Source: Zygnema cylindricum (taxonomy: Eukaryota > Streptophyta > Zygnematophyceae > Zygnematales > Zygnemataceae). From it: 64,000 nt of DNA. Below the pieces are notes generated by a model, which was not told the origin of the DNA, did no database searches, and was given only the letters and a program-made list of their open reading frames with translations. Position numbers and translations under genes: made by a program. Positions 55,701-64,000 of the stretch are shown piece after piece (the stretch's first letter is position 1; the number at the start of each line of letters is the position of its first letter). The stretch lies in assembly GCA_037447655.1 (NCBI GenBank), contig JBBHKE010000085.1, forward strand, positions 147,356 through 211,355. The letters run 5' to 3'.

Positions 55701-56593
55701 TTGAGGAAGGCGGTCTTAAAATCCATTAGGTGTATTTCCATGTCTTCTAATGTGGTTAGACTTAAAAGAATCCTTACTGATATGAACTGTACCACAAGAG
55801 CAAAGGCCTCTTAATAATCTATCCCTTCTTTTTGTGTAAACCTCTTTTCTACGAACTGAGCCTTTTATCTTTCAATGGTATTATCTGGGTTCAATTTTAG
55901 TTTAAACAGCCATTTGAACTAGATCAATTTTATGTTCAAAGGACAGTCCACTGGTTCCCAAGTATTTGCTTCTATGATGGATGCCATCTCATCATTTATG
56001 GCTCTAACCCATATATCCTTCTCCGGACTGTCCATTTCCTCTGAGTATGACTAAGGCTCCTCAGGGTGAGATGGCTTAGTAACCTTGTGAGCAGCATGTC
56101 TTTCCTGCAGCCTTTTACTTCTCCTTCGTCCTCATTCAAAGTTTGAAGCTGGGATGGAGGGAAGTCTTGGATTCCTCCTCACTGTCTCATCGGCTCCTTT
56201 AAACATAGAAGCTAGTTCCATCTCCTCCTCTTTGTCTCCTTGAAGTGTGTAGGGATGTGGGCAGATTCTGGTTTATCTTCTTTGTTGTGGATCTCCTTTG
56301 AATCTCCATTCACTTTTTCATTCATGTCTCTTTTCGGAAGATCCGAGTCTTCCTCACCTCAGACTCCAAGCTGATATTTATCTTCTTGGTGTATTTGAAA
56401 GGGTCAAATGACTTCCCTTCATCCATGACAACTAGATGCTTTACCAGAATGATATCTTGTTTAACTAAGTCATAGACTGTATATCCCTTGACATCCTCAT
56501 CATATCCCAAAAATATCCTGATTTCCCTTTAGCAACAAAATTTCCAGTTCTTCCTATCTGTGTCAAGACTGTAAACTTGACTACTGAATACTT
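55701..56593 (-). pseudogene. A5 linker and reverse transcriptase N-part
   Basis: From the right: GYDEDVKGYTVYDLVKQDI with VVMDEGKSFDPFKYTKKI, an acidic linker with frame breaks, a basic segment, then RT remnants up to VRILLSLTTLEDMEIH and MDFKTAFLND. Multiple stops. Confidence 0.85.
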
Positions 56594-57457
56594 TCAGGTG
56601 AGAAATATTTGGTTTCCAACCCATCTCTCATAAGGTGTCATTCCTTTCACAGATGAGGTGAGGACTCTATTCTTGATGTTGTTAGCAGAGTTTATGGCCT
56701 TAGCACAAAACCTTTTTCCTATCCTTTTGGCGGCGAGCATACTACATACACTCTCTCTTAGAGTCCGGTAAAACCTCTCAGCTACCCCATTTTGTTCTAA
56801 GTTATAAGGTACAATTTTTTGATGCTGAACTCCCTCCTCCCATAGATATTCCTCAAACTGGTTATAGGTATATTCTCCCCCATTGTCACTTCTTATTCTC
56901 TTAATGGGGGTTCCGTGTAACTTCTCACTCGAGACTTTATATTCTTTGAAGTAAGTTGGTGCTTCAGACTTTGATTTTAGAAAGTAGACTCTAGAGTATA
57001 TGGACCAGTCATCAGTTATTGTCATCATGAACCACTTACCTCCAACCGAAGGTACTTTCGCTAGTCCCCAGATATCTCTGTGGACCAACTCTATAACTTT
57101 CTCACTTTTGTATGTTGCAGTTTTGGCAAATGGAAGACTGTGAGCCTTACCTTGGGAACAGCCACTACAATCATCCACCATTTCTTTTTCCCCAAACTCA
57201 GTGCCTTCTACTACACCAAGACTTTTCATTTCCCTCAACCTATCAAAGTGTACATGCCCCAACCGCTTATGGCAAATCATCATGTTTGGGACACAAACAT
57301 AGTAAGCATTATTATTTTCATTGCTCAAGTTAAGCCTAAGCATTCCTTGGCTACCCTTATTTGCTGTGAAGTAGACTTCATCCCCATACTTAGCTGTAAA
57401 GACTCCTTTTCTAGAGAAGGTATCAAACTCCTTATCATCTAATACATGTAGAGACAA
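56594..57457 (-). pseudogene. A5 integrase
   Basis: 287 open codons: [52 protein letters not shown] (Arg before the catalytic Asp), MMTITDDWSIYSRVYFL, IRSDNGGEYTYNQFEEYL, LEQNGVAERFYRTLRESV and MTPYERWVGNQ. The catalytic pattern remains visible although the element is dead. Confidence 0.9.
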
Positions 57458-58798
57458 GATTTTTGCTCAGCTTAGGGATATAAATTAGTTGTGAGAAGTG
57501 AGTATGGATGTCTTACCCTTTACTAAGACTTTTAGTTCTACTGATCCAACTAAACCTATAGTAACTAATCTCCCATCCCCATACTCTATCTCTACAGTGG
57601 GGATCTTTCTTAGCTTGGTAAAGAGGTGCTTGTCACAACACATATGCATAGATGCACCTAAATCGATGATCCATCCTTCTTGTGGAGGTTCCCGAATGGC
57701 TCGAAGAGCGCAATTCTGTTTTCGAGGAATCTCCTTCTCCAAATTCTCATCAAGAAGAAACTCTCCATCCTCCTCCCCAAAGGACTCATCCTCCTCAGTC
57801 TCCCCTTTCACTTGTGTGACCACAAGTGCATTCTTTTTTCCCTTGGAAGAACCTCCTCCACGGTTTTCTTGAAGCCTCAGCTTCGACAGCCTAGTGCAAT
57901 CAGCTATGAAGTGTCCCAGCTTTTTGTAGAAATGACAAAGGCTTTTTGGAGGCCTCGGACCTCCAGTTTGATCTTTCACTCCCTTGAGGTTGTCGTATGG
58001 CTTCCTCGAATCCTTCCCCCACCGGTTCGTTCCGGCAGCTAGAGCTTGAACTCTCTTTCAACCTGTCCAAACCTCGATAGTGTTCTCTTGCACACGTATC
58101 ATCCAGACCATTGTGTTCCACTTCCACAAACTGTCATCCATTTCTTGCACTAGGTAGACTATGCTCTCAAACTCATTAGGTAGCTTCATGATGAGAGTGT
58201 TGACTTTTATCTTCATTGTAACGCTCCATCCGGCACTCTCTATCTCAATATACAAACACGAGAGGTAATTACAATAGGGTAGCATGTTCCCCCCTTTGTA
58301 AGTATACTCCCCTAATCATTGCTCCGCCAACTATAGCTCCTGAATGGTACCGGCTCTATAGATCTCCACTAAGGTCTCCCACAACTCCTCGGCCTTAAAG
58401 ATGTTGAGATGGGAGTTTACCAAAGCAAGAGTAAGATTCCTCAGAATGAAGTGCCTAGCAGCCATATTTGTGTATTACCACATTTGGATATTGTTTCTTC
58501 GCTCTTCACGGCCGCCGCTTCGGCTCTTGTGGCGATGGGAGTCAAAGGTGTCTCCTTCCCTTTCCATTTTTCGGACACACTACTGTCCTCGCTGTTTGCC
58601 TCCTCCGTTGGAGCACATAGTGCTGCAAAAATCCTCACTCCACTAAACCCTCGTGGAATTCTCTGAGATGGATGCTTCACTTGTCTTGTGACGATACCCC
58701 ATTATCGTTTTTCACACAAAGCCCCTACCATCATGGCTTCCAAATAGATGAACTTATATCAGTTGAAGATGGGCACCCTAGAGGGTGGGCCCATAAAC
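57458..58798 (-). pseudogene. A5 gag and protease
   Basis: Starts in the LTR (ATG at 58816-58818, 20 nt before the LTR end), but a stop follows four codons later, still before the primer site, which is read as FMGP. Gag pieces with frame breaks lead to the zinc-knuckle region (CHFYKKLGHFIADC, second Cys changed to Tyr), an acidic tract and GWIIDLGASMHMC, where the usual Ser or Thr after Asp is Leu. Confidence 0.87.
58787..58798 (-). other. A5 primer-binding site
   Basis: Element strand GTTTATGGGCCCACC, one change from the consensus seen in A3. Confidence 0.78.
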
Positions 58799-59803
58799 TG
58801 CAATTATGTGTCCCCCATTAGACTTAAAGATTCAAGAAACCTCTAGATTGTTTTTAACTAACCCTTCTTCAGCTAGGATCAGAGATATCCAAGTAGGCAA
58901 ACACGCAATCTGATTGCACCCCTGTGCACTGTAGACTCCCTTGATTCCGCAGCAAAAGAAATCACTGAAAACGCCCAACCAAACGATATTTTCTCCAGTG
59001 GCAAAGATGCCAAAATATATACAAGCTCATTGGGAGAGAGGCGGCTACCTCGTAAATCTCCTAAGTCCTAAACTCCTCTCACAACCTCTATCTACTGAGG
59101 TAGGAACCAATCACAGAACTGTAAAGTACAGAAAGGTACTGTGGCCGGTGTACTTTCTGTACTGTGTGTGTACGACTCGGCCATTGAGTGGACGCCTGTC
59201 TCTTTCGGACTCGCCCTCATGCTCTCCGTGATTCGCTCTTCCCAATGTTATCTTGCCATGTGGCGCCAAGTCATGTCATGCGCGAAAACCGCCAAGTCAA
59301 CCATTCTAAGATCTCGGCGATGATGCGCGATGTCAGATCCAAAAGGCTTTGAATACTAGCTGTTGAAATTCGATGTCTAGTAAATTTGTTTCATGCGGTT
59401 TCACGTTCGCCTTATAATCTGATTTCTTTCTATGTTACTTATCCATAAATGCGTAAATTGGATTAGTGAACTCTGACATATTTAAGTACTAATCATACCC
59501 CGTGTACTCTAACGGATTTCAACGACAAACTGGCTAAGGCTGACATACGCCTCGCTGTGCTGGTCGGAGGTTCGAGTCTTGCCGAACTCAACCTTTTTGT
59601 TAAAAGTGACTTATGTCACTTCTTCTAACCTGCCTAAGGAGCCAAGGCAACCTTTGCTCCACCACCCTCTCTTACCTTCAATGACTACAACAAGTAAAGG
59701 GGATAGAGGGGAAAGGTGGAGGTAGACTGCCTACACTTTTCTCTTCTTTTTTCACTGAGCTATTCAGACCTAGAAAATACTTTATAACTCTAATAATTAA
59801 ACA
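58799..59803 (-). repeat. A5 5' LTR
   Basis: TGCAATTATGTG to TAATTAAACA on the plus strand, about 1.0 kb. The outer part matches A3/A4 LTRs (CTATTCAGACCTAGAAAATACTTT cut to the shared block). It ends exactly where the E1 left copy begins. Confidence 0.8.
59523..59592 (+). other. tRNA-like block antisense in A5 LTR
   Basis: ACTGGCTAAGGCTGA (A-box) and GGTTCGAGTCT (B-box, 59569-59579), the closest to tRNA consensus of the series. Confidence 0.65.
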
Positions 59804-60350
59804 ATAGGCTATGGCCGCCACACCTTTGTGTTTACCAAGTCTTCTTTAGTTGCGTGATTATGTCGTGTTTTGTTTCTTCGTTTATTTGTCCTAAGTTTTT
59901 GTAGAGGGTATTTTGTGGGAGAGTGCGTATAGGGAAAGTATCTCTGAATTTGTGTTAAGGAGGGGAAAAAGCCTTTGGTGAAATATAAGAATTTTGCGGC
60001 ACTTCTTTGTTATTTTTGTCTTGCTTCCGCTGTGGTGTATTTGGAGTTATTCCAGGTTATTTGTCTATCAATTGGTATTGGATCAGGATTAGTTCTCCAC
60101 ACCTTGTTTTACAGTGGCGACTATGTTTGCGATGGGGGGGAAATACAAGAACAAAGCTTTCCCCTTCACGCCATCCTGATCCTTTCCTTCTTTGGAAACT
60201 TGGGCTAATCAATATGATCCACCCAGAGAAACAGTTGAATCTAGTTTCGGAGTTGTGGATCCTCCTCCCCCGGATCCTCCGAATCCAGAAAGAGGTGGAG
60301 GAGCAGGCGTGTGGGACGGGCAATTAAGTTCACTTTTTCAATAGACTCCT
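59804..60350 (+). mobile_element. E1 left copy: partial LTR and leader of another LTR element
   Basis: 59806-60040 is repeated in inverted orientation at 60650-60905 (AGGCTATGGCC, TAGAGGGTATTT.GTGGGAGAG, TTAAGGAGGGGAAAAAGCC, TTGCTTCCGCTGTGGTGTAT). After it come TTGGTATTGGATCAG, a possible degenerate classical primer site, and ATGGGGGGGAAATACAAG, which opens a broken Pro-rich frame (VVDPPPPDPPNPERGGGAG). The left edge is cut by the A5 LTR. Confidence 0.6.
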
Positions 60351-60649
60351 AAGCCTCATGGATCAACCATTTTTTGACTTTGATCGAAGGATTCTGAATC
60401 CAAGCCAAGGCAATCCGGATCCACATCCAAATGACCAGTATCGTAATGGAGGAAAATAAGATGATGTGAACAAAACGGAGAAAATTGTCGTTGAGAATGA
60501 CTCCAACCTGGATGAGGCTATGCAAGAGACAAGAGACTTGTATTCTATGCCGGAGAAATCAATTATATTAAAGGGCACAAACTACGCATCATAGAAGAAG
60601 TACATCAAAACCTAAGTGATGGAAAGGACAAACAAAAACACCATCAGAT
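60351..60649 (+). pseudogene. unassigned gag-like remnant
   Basis: Short frames with stops, for example FFDFDRRILNPSQGNPDPHP and DLYSMPEKSIILKGTNYAS. This may be gag sequence of E1; I cannot assign a family. Confidence 0.3.
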
Positions 60650-61246
60650 ACACCACAGCGGAAGCAAGACAAATATAATAAAGAGATATGGCAAAAAAAA
60701 AATATTGTATTTCACCAGAGGCTTTTTCCCCTCCTTAATACAAAATCAGAGATTACTCTAGATAACTTGTGATAATCTACTCACTCTCACTCACCCACTA
60801 AATACCCTCTAAAGAAACAAATAACAAGTAAACAAGGAAACAATACAAACCAAACTCCCTCTACCAAATATGACCAGATACACGCAAAGGTGCGCCGGCC
60901 ATAGCTTACAGCTCTTGAGCTAACTCGAGCTAACCTCCCAGAAAACTCTATCTGTAAACCGAAATAGAACGTGGCAAGATCGATACAACATCGTTGCAGG
61001 ATCGGCCGTACAAAAAGTCTTGGTGCTTCGCCGTACACATTGAATATTTTCGATGAAGCGAATCGCCTCGCTCTTCGACAACATTGAAGCAAACCGTCAG
61101 ACGTCCAATTCACTCGAAACATTAAGTATCGAAAGTAGTGTACCAAAACATACACAAAATAGAGTACTAACGAAACAATACTAAACCGAACCAAAACATT
61201 AAACGGCGCAATTTTGGCACACGAGGATTTGCCAAATAATCTAACA
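60650..61246 (-). repeat. E1 right copy: antisense LTR
   Basis: Inverted relative to 59806-60040. On its own strand it would begin TGTTAGATTATTTGGC (at 61246) and run to GCTTCCGCTGTGGTGTATC. An 18-bp palindrome TAACACCAATTGGTGTTA spans 61242-61259 at its outer end. The 135-codon minus-strand frame at 60787-61194 lies in this LTR and is not taken as a gene. Confidence 0.6.
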
Positions 61247-61550
61247 CCAATTGGTGTTATGTCACCTTTGGAAAGTGGTTATTAGAGAAAAGAAACTCTC
61301 TAACTCCGACCGGCATGTTCGAGGAACTTGGATTCGAAAGAACTTGGCTGCAATTGTCGTACTTCTATCGTCCTGTACCCCCACTATTCTTGATCATTTT
61401 CTCACTCGCGGGACAACCCATGAGTGGTAGAAATCTCTCGAGAATCAATTTGAAAAAGGTGGCCAAAATAAAGGCGAACATATTTTCGCAGATTTTATGC
61501 AATTTAAATTTAGACAAAATGAGTCCGTTGACGATGCAGTAAATGATAGG
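61247..61550. other. no recognisable feature
   Basis: A 75-codon plus-strand frame (61315-61542) without motif. Nothing else seen. Confidence 0.4.
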
Positions 61551-61553
61551 ATC

Positions 61554-61674
61554 TTACACAAAAAAAGAGTGCAAGACTACAGCGGAAGCATGCAAAAAAA
61601 AAACATTACACAAAAACAGAGTGCAAGACTACAGCGGAAGCATGCAAAAAAAAAAAAAAAAAAAACAAAAAAAA
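61554..61674 (+). repeat. 52-bp tandem pair with A-runs
   Basis: GAGTGCAAGACTACAGCGGA occurs at 61567 and 61619, each followed by AGCATGC and a poly-A run. It contains the GCTTCCGCTG motif on the minus strand, so it probably lies in the R/U5 part of the D1 3' LTR. Confidence 0.75.
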
Positions 61675-62161
61675 ATGAACTGTCCACGAAAGCCAATATA
61701 TTTCACGGACATTTTCTCACATAAAAGATTAACTTCCTACTCCCTCTAAGCTGCAGTATATAGTACAGTTATTGTGACGTCACTACTTCAAAATCTACCC
61801 AAATCATATAGTGCGTACTAAGTGCGTACAAGTCAAAACGTGTCAACAGCGAAACACAAAGAACTGCCGGCACAACTCACACGTACGACCAAAACTAACT
61901 AAAGACAAAACATACATACTAACCGTACACACCAAACAAAACATAACCTGGTCATAGTCAAACTGAATCTCCAAGAATCCAAGAAAACTACAATCCACTA
62001 CACGACTAAAAAAAACCACTCGTGACCACTAACTTAGCGCAATGACAAATTAATCAGCCGCGCGAAAGACCGCGACCGCCGACTACAACTTAGACTGAAA
62101 AAGATAGAATAGTCGGCCGTGCGACAGACCGGGACATCCGATTACAAATTTTGACTTAACA
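61675..62161 (-). repeat. D1 3' LTR, inner part
   Basis: On the minus strand TGTTAAGTCAAAATTTG starts right after the purine tract TTTGAGAGGGGGAT. Two related about 45-bp stretches (GGTCTGTCGCACGGCCGA and GGTCTTTCGCGCGGCTGA) lie near its start. The outer end is not fixed. Confidence 0.55.
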
Positions 62162-62175
62162 ATCCCCCTCTCAAA
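62162..62175 (-). other. D1 polypurine tract
   Basis: Element strand TTTGAGAGGGGGAT directly before TGTTAAG. Confidence 0.7.
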
Positions 62176-62185
62176 CTTGTAATCA

Positions 62186-63088
62186 TCACATCAAATCTAA
62201 TTTAGGTCTCCCCCTCAAAAGTACATCATGGGCCGCGGCTTTTGTCAACATATCCGCGGCTTCCTCCAACGTCGAAACATATAAAAATTCAACTTCCTTT
62301 GCCGTGACCAAATCGCGTACGAAATGCCACTGAATCCTAATATGTTTTGTCCTCTTGTGAAAGACAGGATTCTTCACCAATGTCATCGAACACATACTAT
62401 CAGAAAAAAATTTCATACAACCTATTGAAATCCCCAATTCGCCAAGTAGTTCCTTGATCCAAATCAACACCTTAGATGTGTGACACGCCGCCATGTATTC
62501 TGCTTCGGTTGAACTTAAAGCAACAGTTGGTTGGAGTCGCGAACTCCAAGAAACTGCCGTGCCGCCAAAAACAAAAGCATATCCAGACGTTGATTTTCCT
62601 GTGTCAAAATCTCCACCCCAATCTGCGTCACAATATCCCACGCACTCCAAAGATGTCCGTCCAGATCGGAACAATAAACCAATCTCGATTGTACCTGCAA
62701 GGTAACGATATATCCTCTTCACGGCCTCCCAATGAATCTTTTTAGGAGCCTGACAAAATCGGCTCACGACAGAAACTGCGGCTGAAATATCCGGTCGCGT
62801 GGCCACACTTAAATACATTAAACTTCCAACGGCCTCACGATAGGGCACGTGGACAGTTTCCTCCTCCTCAAATTTGCGATATTGTAGTTTGGAATCTAGT
62901 GGTGTCAAAACCGGCTTAGAGTCCAACATAGCAAATTTAGTTAATACTTCTTTGGCGGGAGCGGAAGCGAGAGCGGGATAGGGAGAGGCAGAGGGAGAGG
63001 GAGAGGGAGCGGGAGAGGGAGAGGAAGAGGGAGACATCATGTTCACTTGTGACAACGTCGACGTCATTAATTCAATAGTTTCCGCCAT
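62186..63088 (-). CDS. D1 gag-leader/RNase H fusion frame (300 aa)
   Basis: An uninterrupted 300-codon frame on the minus strand. Residues 1-18 (MAETIELMTSTLSQVNMM) look like a polyprotein start. Residues 19-45 are (S-P)n from GGGAGA repeats. From about residue 46 the frame is the copia RT/RNase H C-terminal third: VLTKFAMLDSKPVLTPLDSK, YREAVGSLMYLSVATRPDIS, YCDADWGGDFDTGKSTSGYA, LSSTEAEYMAAC, FFSDSMCSMTLVKNPVFHKR, HIRIQWHFVRD and ADMLTKA. Catalytic acidic residues appear present. Protease, integrase and most of RT are missing, probably deleted through the repeat. A lineage different from A, B and C. It may be translated but cannot transpose alone. Confidence 0.75.
   Translation of the reverse strand: MAETIELMTSTLSQVNMMSPSSSPSPAPSPSPSASPYPALASAPAKEVLTKFAMLDSKPVLTPLDSKLQYRKFEEEETVHVPYREAVGSLMYLSVATRPDISAAVSVVSRFCQAPKKIHWEAVKRIYRYLAGTIEIGLLFRSGRTSLECVGYCDADWGGDFDTGKSTSGYAFVFGGTAVSWSSRLQPTVALSSTEAEYMAACHTSKVLIWIKELLGELGISIGCMKFFSDSMCSMTLVKNPVFHKRTKHIRIQWHFVRDLVTAKEVEFLYVSTLEEAADMLTKAAAHDVLLRGRPKLDLM
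62958..63033. repeat. GGGAGA-type hexamer tract inside the D1 frame
   Basis: Imperfect (GGGAGA)n on the plus strand, read as S-P repeats on the minus strand. Confidence 0.85.
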
Positions 63089-63231
63089 GGTTTCCCGATT
63101 TTATTTTTTGTTCTTTTTTCACTCAACCTGCCATACAAAATATGCCCAAAGGTGTTAAAAAAAAATTCAAAGTTCTTTCACTTCGTACCACTACTCTCGT
63201 GTTTCATTTAAGAGGTGTGAGATAAAGCAGT

Positions 63232-63296
63232 AGTGTGAGAGGGAGAGGGAGAGGGAGAGGGAGAGGGAGAGGGAGAGCGAGAGCGAGAGGGAGAGG
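63232..63296. repeat. GGGAGA-type hexamer tract upstream of D1
   Basis: Nine or more GAGAGG units, with CG interruptions at the right end. About 150 bp beyond the D1 start codon. Confidence 0.88.
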
Positions 63297-63644
63297 CAAT
63301 GAGTGTAAGCTGTTTCAAATGACCTATAAATGAAAGTGGAGATCCAAAAAACCTGCAATTAACAAAAAAATAATGCATAACATGCAAAAAAAAAAATAAC
63401 GTGTGTTCATCTCGCCCGGTAACATTCCTTGAAGTTTTTCGAGGAGTTCGCGTGCCGGCGGGTCGAAAAGAGGAAAACGCCAAATTGAGTTTAGAAGGCG
63501 ACAAAATTGAAGTGCATTCAATGTATTACGATAATGTTCATTGTACTGTAGTAAAATGAAAAATTTCGTACGGAAACAAATTCTCGTTGGAGAGTGGAGA
63601 CTGAATTTTGGATAAAACCAAAAAAAAAACCCGATAAGAACGCT
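63297..63644. other. no recognisable feature
   Basis: AT-rich with A-runs. Expected place for the D1 5' leader or LTR, but no match to the 3' LTR was found by eye. Confidence 0.4.
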
Positions 63645-63755
63645 CCATACAGGTACCAAAACGTTTTAAACGCACACATGAAACGTCAAAAATATAATGT
63701 TTTATGCGCACGGAACAAAATTCAAAATTTTTAAAATGCGACTTTGACTTCAGTA
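63645..63755. repeat. second copy of the 9.29-9.41 kb repeat
   Basis: See 9290-9412. Same orientation, diverged. Confidence 0.65.
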
Positions 63756-63927
63756 AACATACGCAAAACAAAAATACTTGAAAATTAAATAAATAATACG
63801 ACAACGGACAACTTAATCGAAACGAAAACAACGACTTTACCGACGATCAATGGTTTGTCGCTACAAAAGTGAATCAGCGACCAGAGACCAAGCTGTCTCG
63901 TCGATGGTTCAGCAACCAGCGACGAGG

Positions 63928-63993
63928 CAGAGCCAAGAGGGCGCGGGCGCCGAGTTAGCGCAGAGCCAAGAGGGCGCGGGCGCCGAGTTAGCG
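63928..63993. repeat. 33-bp GC-rich tandem pair
   Basis: CAGAGCCAAGAGGGCGCGGG followed by CGCCGAGTTAGCG, present twice in direct succession at the window edge; it may continue outside. Confidence 0.9.
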
Positions 63994-64000
63994 CTGGCAA

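Larger units (their letters stand above)
43452..59803 (-). mobile_element. Ty1/copia element A5, host of B3 and A4
   Basis: Minus-strand element with 5' LTR at 58799-59803 and gag, protease, integrase and RT in 55701-58798. Its RT continues at 43452-43555 beyond B3. The RT C-part, RNase H and 3' LTR are missing, cut by the truncated antisense LTR at 43451. Heavily decayed, the oldest unit of this stack. Confidence 0.87.

Noticed and set aside
60787-61194. 135-codon minus-strand frame with hydrophobic ends
   Set aside because: It lies within the antisense E1 LTR and has no motif; its homologous stretch in the left copy is not open.
61646-61674. Poly-A tail of a LINE or processed pseudogene
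   Set aside because: The A-run belongs to a 52-bp tandem repeat with internal A-runs, and no LINE domain or retrocopy precedes it.

Overview
The window is a transposon graveyard from a eukaryotic, most likely land-plant or streptophyte, nuclear genome. Three observations point to plants. A telo-box (AAACCCTAA) lies directly before the start codon of the one good gene. Ty1/copia primer-binding sites match the initiator-tRNA anticodon arm and continue with the plant-type bases (GGTTATGGGCCCACC). The LTRs carry clustered TTGACC W-boxes. The species cannot be named from the sequence. There are no bacterial features. About 793 bases (21033-21825) are N.

Layout. 1-8.1 kb: three dispersed members of a small unrecognised gene family (120-419 +, 3382-3978 -, and a broken copy at 5857-6157 +). 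The broken copy is followed by a probable solo LTR (6170-7944) that holds a hAT-type element (6463-7582) with an 8-bp target duplication. 8.1-10.7 kb: two copies of an unknown 0.67-kb repeat and a foldback MITE. 10.74-16.08 kb: copia element A1. 17.45-21.03 kb: copia element C1, cut by the N gap. 22.07-43.02 kb: copia A2 split by two insertions, B1 (22507-33610, itself split by B2 at 24605-29517) and A3 (34509-41089). 43.45-59.80 kb: minus-strand copia A5 split by B3 (43556-55695), which is itself split by A4 (45215-51662). 59.8-61.2 kb: two inverted LTR-like copies (E1). 61.5-63.1 kb: minus-strand remnant D1 with an intact 300-codon gag-leader/RNase H fusion frame. The last kilobase is repeats and low complexity.

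The element labels are local to this report. Lineage A (A1-A5) has about 1.0-1.1 kb LTRs, a tRNA-like block antisense in U3, and an ATG or its position exactly 20 nt before the LTR end. Lineage B (B1-B3) has LTRs starting TGTTG and a purine tract ending GGGGAG. All insertions whose two flanks could be read have 5-bp target duplications, exact or with one change, so the order of insertion can be read directly. All copia polyproteins follow the Pseudoviridae order gag, protease, integrase, reverse transcriptase, RNase H. All are broken by stops or frameshifts.

The most unusual points are these. (i) In lineages A and B gag starts inside the LTR and is translated through the primer-binding site in one fixed frame (Q-V-M-G), so the AUG complementary to the tRNA anticodon is itself in frame. 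(ii) A3 and A4 share differences that separate their 5' LTRs from their 3' LTRs, which ordinary reverse transcription should not leave. (iii) A tRNA-Arg-like block sits antisense in every complete lineage-A LTR. (iv) B2 has gag and LTRs but no pol, and carries an unrelated charged reading frame instead.
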